From Bacteroidota bacterium (lineage in GTDB: Bacteria; Bacteroidota; Ignavibacteria; Tepidaquicellales; Tepidaquicellaceae), in assembly GCA_018266875.1 (NCBI GenBank), contig JAFDZR010000011.1, positions 28,379-68,686 on the forward strand: DNA of 40,308 nucleotides, read 5' to 3'. The notes below the pieces were generated by a model that was not told where the DNA came from, ran no database searches, and saw nothing but the letters and a program-made list of their open reading frames with translations. The position numbers were made by a program, and so were the translations under genes. Shown piece by piece: positions 7,488-16,384 of the stretch (positions within the stretch are counted from its first letter, which is position 1; the number at the start of each line of letters is the position of its first letter).

Positions 7488-8449
7488 TTATTATTTTTTC
7501 TATACCAGTTGTAAGTTTTTAATATACCTTCATTCAGATCGACTTTAGGAATAAACCCTAGAAGTTCTTTGGCTTTTTCAATACTCGGGATCCTGAGTTC
7601 GACGTCAACATAATTCTTCGGTACGTATATTATTTTTGACCCGGATTTACACAAAGTAACAATTTTTTCAGCTAGGGATGAGATTGTGATAGTTCCTTTA
7701 GGATTTCCGATATTGAAGACCTGTCCGATTGCTTTTTTATTTGTCAGGCAGAGTTCTATACCGTCTATCATATCGTCAATATAACACCATGATCTTATCT
7801 GGTCACCGTCTCCGTGTATTTCAATATTCTTTTTTTTGACAACATTTTTAATAAATATCTGGATCGCTCCCTCTCCTACCTGACCGGGACCGTAGATATT
7901 AAAAGGTCTTATGGTTACGCATGGGTATCCGAGTTTTTTAAAATAGCTGTGAACAATGTGTTCACCGGCAACTTTACTTATCGAGTAAGTCCACCTTGCT
8001 TCTCCCACAGGAGCGAAATTGGTATTTGATTTTTCAGTGGATTTATATGCGTAGGCACCGAGGACTTCACTAGTTGAGAAATCGAGAATTCTTTCAAGTC
8101 TGCCGGAATATTTTTCAAGAGCTTTCATCAGATTGAATGTCCCGTTTATGTTAACGTCAAGCGTTTTGACGGGATCGACAATTACAGTATCGATTCCTGC
8201 AACCGCAGCAAGATGAATCACTATTTCAGGTCTAAAATACTCACAGGCATTTTTCAGACCTTCAGAATTAAGGACATCATCCTTAATTATTTTAAGGTTC
8301 TTTGACCTGATGTTCCTGTATCTTATTGAATCTCTTGAGAAATTATCATAAATAGTAATCTCATTATCTTTTATTAGTCCGGATACAAGGGTACTGCCGA
8401 TAAAACCGGCTCCGCCGGTAATAAATATTTTCCTGTTCTTAATTTTCAA
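7484..8449 (-). CDS. NAD-dependent sugar epimerase/dehydratase, ArnA-C/UXS-like
   Basis: A 321-residue extended SDR acting on a nucleotide sugar. It shows the nucleotide-binding TGGAGFIGS (11-19), HLAAVAG, the active-site STSEVLG (Ser127, Glu128), YSISK (Tyr155, Lys159) and a late ELRIPSIEKA. In ArnA and UDP-xylose synthase, Ser/Glu of STSEVYG and the Arg of RKPSI/RKPDI serve the oxidative decarboxylation of UDP-glucuronate, and all are present here, so UDP-glucuronate decarboxylase is a reasonable guess; 4,6-dehydratase or 4-epimerase remain possible. Start is TTG (8449), which directly yields KIKNRKIFITGGAGFIG. The next gene, the formyltransferase, overlaps by 4 bases, so together the pair resembles a split ArnA. 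Confidence 0.83.
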   Translation of the reverse strand: MKIKNRKIFITGGAGFIGSTLVSGLIKDNEITIYDNFSRDSIRYRNIRSKNLKIIKDDVLNSEGLKNACEYFRPEIVIHLAAVAGIDTVIVDPVKTLDVNINGTFNLMKALEKYSGRLERILDFSTSEVLGAYAYKSTEKSNTNFAPVGEARWTYSISKVAGEHIVHSYFKKLGYPCVTIRPFNIYGPGQVGEGAIQIFIKNVVKKKNIEIHGDGDQIRSWCYIDDMIDGIELCLTNKKAIGQVFNIGNPKGTITISSLAEKIVTLCKSGSKIIYVPKNYVDVELRIPSIEKAKELLGFIPKVDLNEGILKTYNWYRKNNK

Positions 8450-8454
8450 TTTTC

Positions 8455-9435
8455 TTATTTAATTTTAAGTTCATAAGTTTTTCTTAGGAATCCGTGCGCC
8501 ATGAATTTTTTTTTGAAGGCATAAAGTCCTTCAAGCAGTTTGCCGTTCATATCTGAAGTTCCGATATCATAATATTTGCATCCGTTGTCTTTCGACCATT
8601 CAATAGATTTATAAAGCAGGAATTCCGAAACTCTGTTCATTTTGAATTTCTCATCACCTGCGAGATAAAAATTCAGTATCATATCGCTGTTGATCCTGAA
8701 GAGCACGCATACAGCTGCAAGTTCATTATCTATCCTCGCAGTAAACAATACTATCTCATCTTTTAGTTTATTCTTGAGGAAGATCATTTCTTCAAAGGAA
8801 TGTGTTGGCTTTACATTCTTAAGTTCCCGGTTCCGCAGAAGTACGTCATAAAATTCCGTAAAATTCTTTTTCGTCAGTTCCTCTTCCAAAATGCTTACCT
8901 CAATAAGCGAAGATGATTTTCTGATCGATCTTTTTTTCGGACCTGAGATCTTTTTAAAATTGAATTCCTTGAGATCAATAATATTTGTAAGGGAAATGCT
9001 GGATACGCTGAATCCTTCTTTTATCAACGCATAATCAGTTTCTTCATTGGGAACATTATTGTATCTGAACGGCGGGTTCCTAATCACGCACTGATCAAAG
9101 CCTGATTCCAGAAGATATGTTTTGAAACTTTTAATGACTTCAAAGTAAGTAATAATATCAGATTTTAATTTCCATAAAAAACCGCCATAGCTCACACCGT
9201 CGCAGGAAACGAAGGTTTTTTTTCCGTCAACAATTCTTTCGCATCCTGTCATTACAGCTACAATTTTTTTTGTTCCAGCCGGTCTGAACATAAGATGATG
9301 CCATTTTATCTTTTTTTTAAAAACATCATTGTATGAATTGAATCTGTGATCAAAAAACAGGTTGTACTGATTTCGAAGAAATTCAATCCACTCTACATCA
9401 TTTTCAATATTCTTGACCTTTATTGTCTCGATCAT
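8455..9435 (-). CDS. FemAB/GNAT-like acyltransferase
   Basis: A 326-residue protein with the layout of FemAB-type or BioF2-like (PF13480) acyltransferases: an N-terminal half with HHLMFRP and RNPPFRYNNVP, a basic linker GPKKRSIRKS, then a GNAT-like core (ELAAVCVLFRI, MILNFYLAGD) and the closing YYDIGTSD...LYAFKKKF typical of FemAB folds. Such enzymes transfer aminoacyl or acyl groups to amino sugars or peptide amines. No signal peptide. Position between the GT39 enzyme (13 bases upstream) and the SDR (5 bases downstream) suggests that it acylates an amino sugar in the same pathway (inference). Confidence 0.72.
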   Translation of the reverse strand: MIETIKVKNIENDVEWIEFLRNQYNLFFDHRFNSYNDVFKKKIKWHHLMFRPAGTKKIVAVMTGCERIVDGKKTFVSCDGVSYGGFLWKLKSDIITYFEVIKSFKTYLLESGFDQCVIRNPPFRYNNVPNEETDYALIKEGFSVSSISLTNIIDLKEFNFKKISGPKKRSIRKSSSLIEVSILEEELTKKNFTEFYDVLLRNRELKNVKPTHSFEEMIFLKNKLKDEIVLFTARIDNELAAVCVLFRINSDMILNFYLAGDEKFKMNRVSEFLLYKSIEWSKDNGCKYYDIGTSDMNGKLLEGLYAFKKKFMAHGFLRKTYELKIK

Positions 9436-9448
9436 AAATTAATTTTCA

Positions 9449-11128
9449 TTAATTTTCATAAAGTTCATATCCTTTTCTTTTCATTTTGAGGCTGAAATCC
9501 CCGGGGATAAAAAGTTTTGAGTCGGGATAATCGGCTCTGTTAATATAATCTTTTTCGACAAGTATCAAATAATCATTTCTCTTAAGAGAGCTCAGTTTAT
9601 CTTTGACCAGTTCAATACCGTCTTTATTGTCAATCAATTCAAAGTTATACATCGGATTGTCCCAGTTCAGATCCAGACCATTGAAATAAAAACTGAACTG
9701 CGGATTATGCCTGTAATTAGTGGCAACATAAACAAGATTCTTCCTGCCGCTTTTTTCCATTTCATCCTTGATTTCCGAGATCTGAAATTTACTTTCCCAT
9801 TCGGGTATTCTGATCAGATAAAATGTGTTGGCCGACAAAAAGAATACCAAAATAAAAATATAATAAGTATTCATTAAATCAAACCTGCGTGCTATGAATT
9901 TTCCCCCGAAATATGCGATAAAAATAATTAAAAAAATTGAAACTGCTGTTACCATAATTTCAGGTCTCATAACATATTCCTTCAGAAAAGGTCTGATATC
10001 TTCAGTTGCAAACCAGAGAAAATTCAAAAGGACAAAAGTAACTGAAAGCGCTTTAACGTAAAACTTTTCCTTTTCAACCGATTCAACAAAGAGCGAGATC
10101 AGATAACAGCACGGAGCCAGTACCAGGAAAATATAAACTTCAAGTTTTGTTTTGAATGCAGTAAGGATTATCATTCCGGTAATGAACCAGATCCATACAA
10201 AAATTCTTTTCCAGTCAAGTTCCTTTCTCCGGATAAAATCTTTTATCAGGCTGAAAAACACAAGCACGCTGTAAGGAAGGATTGACATAAGATAATTCAC
10301 ATGATAGAATATACCTGATCTTTTAACACTGTTCTCCACACCTATAAAAGCCCTGTCATAGATGTGATACTTCAGGAAATAGTCAGTGAATTCCTTTCCG
10401 TAATGAACCAGCATATACACATGCCACGGCAGGGCAATCAGGATCCCTATTGCAGTAAGCACAGCAATGTCTTTGATCTTAAGATTTGTTTTATCCTTTA
10501 TGAAAAAGTAGGATATACCTATGACAATAGGAATATAAAACCCGACAAGAATCTTAACCATCAGACATGCGCCGAAAGCAATCCCAATGTATATTATATA
10601 TTTATATTTTGCGGTGCGGGTATACAGCACCAGAAAATAGAAAGAAAGCAGGATAAGGAAAGTATATGGAATATCGAACTGAAATCTCTGAGAGAAGACT
10701 GAGAAAATAATATTGCTGCTGAAGATAAGCGCGGAGTAAAAGGCAATTTTCAGGGAGAACAATTCCCTGCCGAGCAGAAGGATCAGCAGAATACAAAGCA
10801 AGGAGAGAATAAAAATAAATGATTTCAGGACAATGGCGTGAACACCGAAAATGAGTGTAAAAAAGTATCCGGCCCATATAAGCAGCGGGGGATGAGATGC
10901 GGAATAAAACTTCCCAACGGAATGGGAATACTGATCAAAGAAATCCCCGTTGAGATGAATTGAGAGCAGACGTGTTGCATACATTCCTTCATCCCATGGC
11001 TGAATATCCGTAATAAGGAGAGAGTGGATCTTGAATAAGACAAGAAGGAGCGAGAGAACAAAAAATACTTTATAGAGATTATCCCCGTTTTCCAGGTATT
11101 TATTTAATCTGAAATATAAAGAAGACAT
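9449..11128 (-). CDS. GT39/ArnT-like membrane glycosyltransferase
   Basis: A 559-residue GT-C fold protein with about 11-13 transmembrane segments and a soluble C-terminal domain of about 100 residues. After the first membrane helix comes DIQPWDEGMY (Asp46-Glu47), the acidic catalytic motif of the PMT/ArnT (PF13231/PF02366) families, followed by the external loop with YSASHPPLLIW. These enzymes move a sugar from an undecaprenyl- or dolichyl-phosphate carrier to lipid A, protein or another acceptor on the periplasmic face. The gene starts 16 bases after the stop of the upstream PorV-like gene. Co-occurrence with an ArnA-like pair suggests transfer of a formylated or decarboxylated sugar, although the acceptor cannot be told. 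Confidence 0.85.
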   Translation of the reverse strand: MSSLYFRLNKYLENGDNLYKVFFVLSLLLVLFKIHSLLITDIQPWDEGMYATRLLSIHLNGDFFDQYSHSVGKFYSASHPPLLIWAGYFFTLIFGVHAIVLKSFIFILSLLCILLILLLGRELFSLKIAFYSALIFSSNIIFSVFSQRFQFDIPYTFLILLSFYFLVLYTRTAKYKYIIYIGIAFGACLMVKILVGFYIPIVIGISYFFIKDKTNLKIKDIAVLTAIGILIALPWHVYMLVHYGKEFTDYFLKYHIYDRAFIGVENSVKRSGIFYHVNYLMSILPYSVLVFFSLIKDFIRRKELDWKRIFVWIWFITGMIILTAFKTKLEVYIFLVLAPCCYLISLFVESVEKEKFYVKALSVTFVLLNFLWFATEDIRPFLKEYVMRPEIMVTAVSIFLIIFIAYFGGKFIARRFDLMNTYYIFILVFFLSANTFYLIRIPEWESKFQISEIKDEMEKSGRKNLVYVATNYRHNPQFSFYFNGLDLNWDNPMYNFELIDNKDGIELVKDKLSSLKRNDYLILVEKDYINRADYPDSKLFIPGDFSLKMKRKGYELYEN

Positions 11129-11144
11129 GATTCCGTTTATTAGA

Positions 11145-12056
11145 TCAGAAGTTTATCCCGAGAGAAAAAACATTTCCTGATCCGAAACTATTCTTTGAGG
11201 GAATAAAGGCATAATCCACATTCAGCGCTTTGTATTTGAAACCGATGCCCGTGGTAATGCTTTTATTTTCATAACTGCTCTGATAACCCAGTCTAAGAAA
11301 AACTATATCCTTATATCCTGCTTCAGCTCCGGTATGCGCATGAAAGGTTCCGCCGTCAAGAGTTTTAAATCCTTCAAGCGCCAGATTAAAATCAAATTTA
11401 TCTTTGCTGAATTTATAACTGCCGCCGAATCTTACTGAGGACGGGAGTTTAGTTTCCTGATTTTTAAGAGCATTAACAGATCCGATGTTGGAAATTACAA
11501 AAGCAAAGCTGTAATTATCCTTTGAGTAATTTGTACCGAAATCAAACCCAACTCCGGAGGCTTCATCCACATAAATTTTTTCATACAGGAGTTTTCCGGT
11601 AATCCCTACGGATATTTCGCGGTTAATCATGTATCCAAAGGAAACTCCGGTGGAAAGATTTCTTGAGTCGAATTTATCAAGAGCGGCACCCGGAATATTT
11701 CTTACTTCTATGTCATTGATACCGGTGGTATGAAATCCGATCCCCATGGAAATTTTTTCACCAAACGGAAATTTCACTGCGACAAAATCCGTATTGAGAT
11801 CCTGAGCGGATGCATTATGCATGATAAGGACATTAGTCTTTGAGCCCTGATTCAATCTTGCCGGATTATAGAAGAATGCAGAAGCATCTTCAGTCACTGA
11901 AGAATATGCTTCTCCCATGGCAAGGGATCTGGCTCCGACGCCTGATTTCAGGAAGGAAAAACCTGTGTTTCCCGCGCCGTCATTCTGCGAATATGATACA
12001 TTCAGAAAAAACGCAGAAAAGATTACTGATAAAATTATTATTACTGAAAATTTCAT
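11145..12056 (-). CDS. PorV/PorQ-like outer-membrane beta-barrel (UPF0164)
   Basis: A 303-residue secreted protein with a signal peptide (hydrophobic residues 4-22, cleavage near SYSQ) and the UPF0164/PorV hallmark immediately after it: GVGARSLAMGEAYSSVTEDASAFFYNPARL. The rest is alternating beta strands ending in FSLGINF with a C-terminal Phe, as in outer-membrane barrels of the FadL-related PorV family. PorV of the type IX system shuttles cargo to the PorU sortase, while PorQ is an accessory; which one this resembles is not clear. It starts 2 bases after the stop of another member of the same family and is followed by the GT39 gene. Confidence 0.82.
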   Translation of the reverse strand: MKFSVIIILSVIFSAFFLNVSYSQNDGAGNTGFSFLKSGVGARSLAMGEAYSSVTEDASAFFYNPARLNQGSKTNVLIMHNASAQDLNTDFVAVKFPFGEKISMGIGFHTTGINDIEVRNIPGAALDKFDSRNLSTGVSFGYMINREISVGITGKLLYEKIYVDEASGVGFDFGTNYSKDNYSFAFVISNIGSVNALKNQETKLPSSVRFGGSYKFSKDKFDFNLALEGFKTLDGGTFHAHTGAEAGYKDIVFLRLGYQSSYENKSITTGIGFKYKALNVDYAFIPSKNSFGSGNVFSLGINF

Positions 12057-12058
12057 AA

Positions 12059-13084
12059 TTATTTAAATTTAAAAACTACACCGATGTTCTGGATCAGGTC
12101 ATGAGAAAACGGTTCCAGCTGAACTGAATAATCAACACCGAGATTAATGCTTTTTGAAAAATTTTTATCTAGTCCGAAACCGAATGAGGGTTTAAGATTC
12201 CCAATTAAATCATCTGCGGAAAAATCAATTCTGTCAAGTCCGGCTCTCAGCTTTACCTGTTTAATAAGATTTGTTTCGACTCCGATTCTGACAACCGAAT
12301 TATTGGATTTGGTTGATACTGAACCTGCGTCAGTAAAAGATTCAGAATCAGGATTCAGATGCTGAAGGAATCCAACCGAAACAGTTCCGTAATTTTCAGG
12401 GAGCAGATAAGTACCGCTGAGTTCGAGCAGCGAGGGAAATTTATCTTCAGTAGAATTTCCGTTACTGCCGTAAATGGAGGTAGTCTGCCATTTATATTTA
12501 GCGCCGAGATCTTTGAATGTAAGGGCAATTGCAAGATTTTTATTAGCTTTATAAACTCCTCCAAGGTCTATTGCAAATGAAGAAGAGGTGACTTCCTCAA
12601 AAAGTTTAGCGTAATACAGTTTAAATCCGACACCAAGAGAAAGCCTGTCACTTAGAATAAATGAAGTACCGAGATAAAATTCATTTTCGAAAGTTGAGAA
12701 AAGACCTATCTGTCTGGTATCATTATCCCTTCCGTCAATGTCACTCACTCCGGCGTTGATCCATGCAAGAGTAATACCTGCGCCGCCTTGATCCTGATTG
12801 GGAAGTTTGAATTTTTTAGTAAAGCCCACATAGTTCAGTCTGCGGTCAAGACTAAGAAAGGTATATCCGACATCAATTTTTCCTTCAGTCTGGAAAGTAG
12901 CCAGAGCGGGATTATAAATCCCGCTTACATCCCCGAAAACATCCGAGGAAACAGCATTCCCCATTGACATTCCCCTTGCTCCAAATCCCATTCTTGAAAA
13001 AGCGCCTGCGTAACTGCCAAGCTGCGCCTCTGCAATATGACTGCATGTAAAAATAAAAGCCGCTATTAATATATATCTTTTCAA
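12059..13084 (-). CDS. PorV/PorQ-like outer-membrane beta-barrel
   Basis: A 341-residue secreted protein with a signal peptide (MKRYILIAAFIFTCSHIAEA, then Q) and the family motif FGARGMSMGNAVSSDVFGD with YNPA, followed by many amphipathic strands and a C-terminal GVVFKFK. It is a paralogue-level relative of the next gene downstream, with which it shares the MG/YNPA motif but little else, so the pair probably has distinct roles. It lies 10 bases downstream of the gene for a secreted protein with a sorting-domain-like C-terminus, which suggests handling of that cargo (inference). Confidence 0.8.
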   Translation of the reverse strand: MKRYILIAAFIFTCSHIAEAQLGSYAGAFSRMGFGARGMSMGNAVSSDVFGDVSGIYNPALATFQTEGKIDVGYTFLSLDRRLNYVGFTKKFKLPNQDQGGAGITLAWINAGVSDIDGRDNDTRQIGLFSTFENEFYLGTSFILSDRLSLGVGFKLYYAKLFEEVTSSSFAIDLGGVYKANKNLAIALTFKDLGAKYKWQTTSIYGSNGNSTEDKFPSLLELSGTYLLPENYGTVSVGFLQHLNPDSESFTDAGSVSTKSNNSVVRIGVETNLIKQVKLRAGLDRIDFSADDLIGNLKPSFGFGLDKNFSKSINLGVDYSVQLEPFSHDLIQNIGVVFKFK

Positions 13085-13094
13085 AAATTATTCC

Positions 13095-14717
13095 TTATTC
13101 AAGTAAAATTATTTTTCCCCATACAGGATCTTCGTCATTTATCTCAACCCTGTAGAAATAAACTCCGTTTGCTATCCTCTGTCCGTTGTCATTTCTTCCG
13201 TCCCATGAAGTGTAAAGTTCATCAGTTCCTGATCTTGACGCATTCTGTATTATTGTTCTTACCGGATTCATTCCGAAATCGAAAACTCTTATCGTTACTT
13301 TTGAAACAGATGACGTGCTCTTGTAAAATATCCTTGTGATCTCGTCATCAGGTGAAAATGGATTTGGAGCTGCATAGGTTTTAATGTCAGAAGAGAGATC
13401 TATAGCTGACACCGACCTGAATATCGTCCATTTCCCGATCCACGGCTGTCCGAGCTCTGTGGTCCTGAGCAGTCCGTCAGCGCTTCCGAAATAAAGAGTA
13501 TCACCTATATGATTTCCGGAATAGAACTGTGTGGTTCTCAGCTGGTCCTTTGTTCTCTCATCATATATTACACCTGCCTTTGCCCAGTTGAAATTCCCGA
13601 ATTCGCTTCTCCACAAACCGTCATCCGTAAAGCCATATACCAGCGAACCGTAAAAAGACATTCCGTTTGGTTTTATATCCGGAAGAGTGCTGAACCAGTT
13701 TGCGCCGCCGTTGGAGGTATAACTCAATGCGTCAAATTCACTTGGCGATTCAGCCCTTCTGGTTGCACCCCATACGATCGTTTTATCTTCAAATTTCTGT
13801 ACATCGAGATTAACCACGAAGTTTCCCGAAATACCGTTTCCCGCAGCATTCGGATCGGTATTCTGAAAATTATATTTTCTCCAGTTTACTCCCCAGCTAG
13901 ATGAGACATTGATACCGTTTGCTGTTCCGACGTACAGCGTAGAATCATTAACTGCTGTAATGGTAAAAACTCTCTGATTGAGATTATCTCTCGGATTCAG
14001 ATTAAATGTATATCCGGTGACATCAACATTAATGCTGTCAAGATCGTCAGGCGGAAGCAGAACTCTTGTCCATGTTGCGCCGTAATCCGTTGATTTTCTG
14101 AGACCGCCGGCAAATGAACATATCCATATTGTATAATTCGATGGATCATTTCGGGTTTTTGTAATAGCAATATCATATGAAAGATTCTGCTGTCTGACGG
14201 TTACAGGCAGCGCATAAATTGTATTTGCTCCGTAGATAATAACTGAATCACTCTGTGAATCGACCGGCTGGGGATACGCGGACCAGTTTGCTCCGTAATC
14301 AGTTGAAATTTTTATTCCGGTTCCAGTGGGAACAGATTCATTGTTGATCTCTTCGCTTACTGCTGTTGATGCTGCAATGACTTTATCTTTCAGATTTATT
14401 CCGGCAATGTCATCTTTACCGAAAGGTTCAAGTCCGTAATAATACTGAAAGCTGTTGAAATTATCTATTGTTCTCATAATACCGCTGCCGGTTCCAAACC
14501 AGACCGTATCTCCGTTCAGCAGTATGTCTGTGATGAAATTACTTATCGGATTTTTTGAATTTACAGGGACGACTGTCTGATTGAGAAAAACAGGATTGCT
14601 TCTTGACTGAAAAAATATTTTTTCATTAAATCTCCCAAGTCTGTAATCTTCAGCTTTATGAATATTCTGAGCGGATACAGCTCCTGAAAATAATAATATT
14701 AGAATTAAAGTTCTCAT
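13095..14717 (-). CDS. Secreted BNR/sortilin-like protein with FlgD/T9SS-type C-terminal domain
   Basis: A 540-residue secreted protein: signal peptide (residues 1-16, cleavage near VSAQ), then a beta-propeller-like region with repeated kinetic signatures of BNR/Vps10-type blades (STDYGANWSAYP, KSTDYGATWTRV, SSWGVNWRKY, TSNGGANWFSTLP), and a C-terminal module from about residue 450 (AAPNPFSPDDE, then FDFGMNPVRTI, SWDGRNDNGQ, NGVYFYRVE, ending KIILLE). That last module is the FlgD-Ig/type IX sorting-like domain found at the C-terminus of many Ignavibacteria and Bacteroidota surface proteins. Probable surface or extracellular protein carried by the type IX system. It overlaps the upstream lipoprotein gene by 4 bases and precedes two PorV-like genes. 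Confidence 0.8.
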   Translation of the reverse strand: MRTLILILLFSGAVSAQNIHKAEDYRLGRFNEKIFFQSRSNPVFLNQTVVPVNSKNPISNFITDILLNGDTVWFGTGSGIMRTIDNFNSFQYYYGLEPFGKDDIAGINLKDKVIAASTAVSEEINNESVPTGTGIKISTDYGANWSAYPQPVDSQSDSVIIYGANTIYALPVTVRQQNLSYDIAITKTRNDPSNYTIWICSFAGGLRKSTDYGATWTRVLLPPDDLDSINVDVTGYTFNLNPRDNLNQRVFTITAVNDSTLYVGTANGINVSSSWGVNWRKYNFQNTDPNAAGNGISGNFVVNLDVQKFEDKTIVWGATRRAESPSEFDALSYTSNGGANWFSTLPDIKPNGMSFYGSLVYGFTDDGLWRSEFGNFNWAKAGVIYDERTKDQLRTTQFYSGNHIGDTLYFGSADGLLRTTELGQPWIGKWTIFRSVSAIDLSSDIKTYAAPNPFSPDDEITRIFYKSTSSVSKVTIRVFDFGMNPVRTIIQNASRSGTDELYTSWDGRNDNGQRIANGVYFYRVEINDEDPVWGKIILLE

Positions 14718-15526
14718 TGAGGCATTACAAATTTTATGCTGTCAGCAACCGGCGCGCTGTTAAGGTTCGAATTATCTCTTGCCGTGAAAGTATATTTATA
14801 GTATCCGTATGAAGTAGGATCCGAGCTGTAAGAAACATAATTTGAAAAAATAAAATCTCCGTTTCCGTTATCTGTCATAGGAATCGGAGGCAGGGTTATT
14901 CCGTTGGGTCTTACAGTTACAAAAGTTACTCCCTTTATGTCGCAGTATCCGTCAGGATCAGTCACATTAACGGAAATTGTAAGCAGGACAGAATCTGCGC
15001 CCTGAGCAGGTCTTACCACACTGTCAGGAAGAAATGTTCCGGATATTACTGGAGGAGCATTTAAAGTATTCACAACCGTCAGTTCCGATGAAATAAGATT
15101 GCTGAAAAGTCCGGTATTATTCAGTGCCAGGTATTCAAGTTTATATTTTCCAGTGATAAGGCAGCTGATATTGCTGATGCTGACTATTGCGCTGTAAATC
15201 CCGTCGCCTGCAGTAGAATCAGGCTGTGTGCCGTTGTCTGACAGGTGAATAACTCCGACCGTATTGCCGTCCGGATCTATTACAGAACAGTTTACATACT
15301 CAAGCTGAGTACCTCCGTTTAAATTTACGTTGACCGATGTATAAAAAGAGATCACCGGATTTCCGGAAGTTGTAAAAACCGTATCTGTAGAGAGATATAC
15401 ATTTGATAACAGCGGAGCGGAAATAGAAGGATCTATAACGCTGCTGTTTTCCTTTTCACAGGATACGAAAAAAATCGCAGTAATACAGGTAAATATTACT
15501 GCGAACAGAAATTTATTGATTTTAAT
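14714..15526 (-). CDS. Lipoprotein with choice-of-anchor-X-like domain, non-canonical start
   Basis: The frame encodes Ig-like/choice-of-anchor-X features: DPDGNTVGVIHLSDNGTQ followed by DSTAGDGIYSAIVS, and a second beta domain (ADSVLLTISVNVTDPDG, then PMTDNGNGDF). A GTG at 15355 would give 213 residues but would cut into a beta strand. Upstream the frame stays open to TAA at 15551-15553 and reads KINKFLFAVIFTC then AIFFVSCEKENSS, a classic lipoprotein signal peptide with lipobox FVSC. No ATG, GTG or TTG precedes it; ATT at 15524-15526 gives 270 residues with the lipobox Cys at 23. ATC at 15527-15529 is an alternative. The product is probably an outer-membrane-anchored lipoprotein, translationally coupled to the sorting-domain protein gene. 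Confidence 0.75.
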   Translation of the reverse strand: MKINKFLFAVIFTCITAIFFVSCEKENSSVIDPSISAPLLSNVYLSTDTVFTTSGNPVISFYTSVNVNLNGGTQLEYVNCSVIDPDGNTVGVIHLSDNGTQPDSTAGDGIYSAIVSISNISCLITGKYKLEYLALNNTGLFSNLISSELTVVNTLNAPPVISGTFLPDSVVRPAQGADSVLLTISVNVTDPDGYCDIKGVTFVTVRPNGITLPPIPMTDNGNGDFIFSNYVSYSSDPTSYGYYKYTFTARDNSNLNSAPVADSIKFVMPQ

Positions 15527-15613
15527 GATATTGATAAACTTAAAATTAAATTAACCTAATTAAGAAGAAATTTCTTATTTTTTAAGTTTTTAGTGGTTTA
15601 AAAAAGTTTTGTA

Positions 15614-16384
15614 TTATCTCTTGGTTTTTTTTACGTCAGGATAAATATTCAAACCAACATCCAGACTGAAAATTCCGATATATCTTTTATATCCCGGACC
15701 GCCGGCTTCACTTCCGTCATTAAGATTAAGACCTGAAGTCTGACCGAGCAGCGGAGCAGCGTTATCATCATTAAAAAGATTCATAAGATTATATCTTCCG
15801 CCGACATTTATACCGATATTTTTTTTGGAGTTATTTAAAACAAACTCAAGTCCGGCTTTGATTTCCATTCCGACTCTGAATGTTGATTCAATTGACTTTT
15901 CAACATTTGTAAGAGAAGGCGTGTTTGGTTTGTATTTTCCGGAAATAATATTTCCTGTCAGACCAATGCCGTAATAGCTTCTGAAACCGTATGTTCCGTA
16001 AAAAAGATATTCATAACCTGCATCGAATGTCATTATATCATATTTGGTTTTATTTCCCTGTGAATCAAAATCACTGTTCGACATTCCTTTATAGTCAAAT
16101 CCGAGAAATATTCTGTCAGCTTTGGTCTTTCCGGGACTGTATTTTCCGTAAATATAACCGCCGACTCCCCATCTCATTCCGTAATTATCTCTCAGGATCT
16201 GGTCATTTGAACTGTAATTTGCGCGTCCGTAAGCGTCATTTGTAGCCAGATTCCATGCAGGACCGAATCCTACAGTCCAGGCAGGTCTTGAATAAGTATA
16301 TCTTACAGTTGTGGTCTGAGCGCTCAGATCATTTAATATGAAAACCGATAATAGTATGGATAAAAAAAGTGTAGTTCTTTTCAT
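15614..16384 (-). CDS. Secreted outer-membrane beta-barrel-like protein, unknown function
   Basis: A 256-residue protein with a clear signal peptide (MKRTTLFLSILLSVFILNDL, cleavage near SAQ) and an alternating-strand, Gly/Tyr-rich body (GYEYLFYGTYGFRSYYGIG; GLEFVLNNSKKNIGINVGG) suggesting a small outer-membrane barrel. I do not recognise a family. Unusually for this window a Shine-Dalgarno-like AAAGGA stands 8 bases before the ATG. It lies upstream of the lipoprotein-to-amidohydrolase run, with only about 85 bases between them and no strong terminator, so it may head the same transcript. It is divergent from the acyl-CoA ligase gene. Confidence 0.7.
   Translation of the reverse strand: MKRTTLFLSILLSVFILNDLSAQTTTVRYTYSRPAWTVGFGPAWNLATNDAYGRANYSSNDQILRDNYGMRWGVGGYIYGKYSPGKTKADRIFLGFDYKGMSNSDFDSQGNKTKYDIMTFDAGYEYLFYGTYGFRSYYGIGLTGNIISGKYKPNTPSLTNVEKSIESTFRVGMEIKAGLEFVLNNSKKNIGINVGGRYNLMNLFNDDNAAPLLGQTSGLNLNDGSEAGGPGYKRYIGIFSLDVGLNIYPDVKKTKR

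Noticed and set aside
10364-10702. Plus-strand ORF of 112 codons opposite the GT39 gene
   Set aside because: Antisense shadow within a membrane-protein gene; no domain recognisable.
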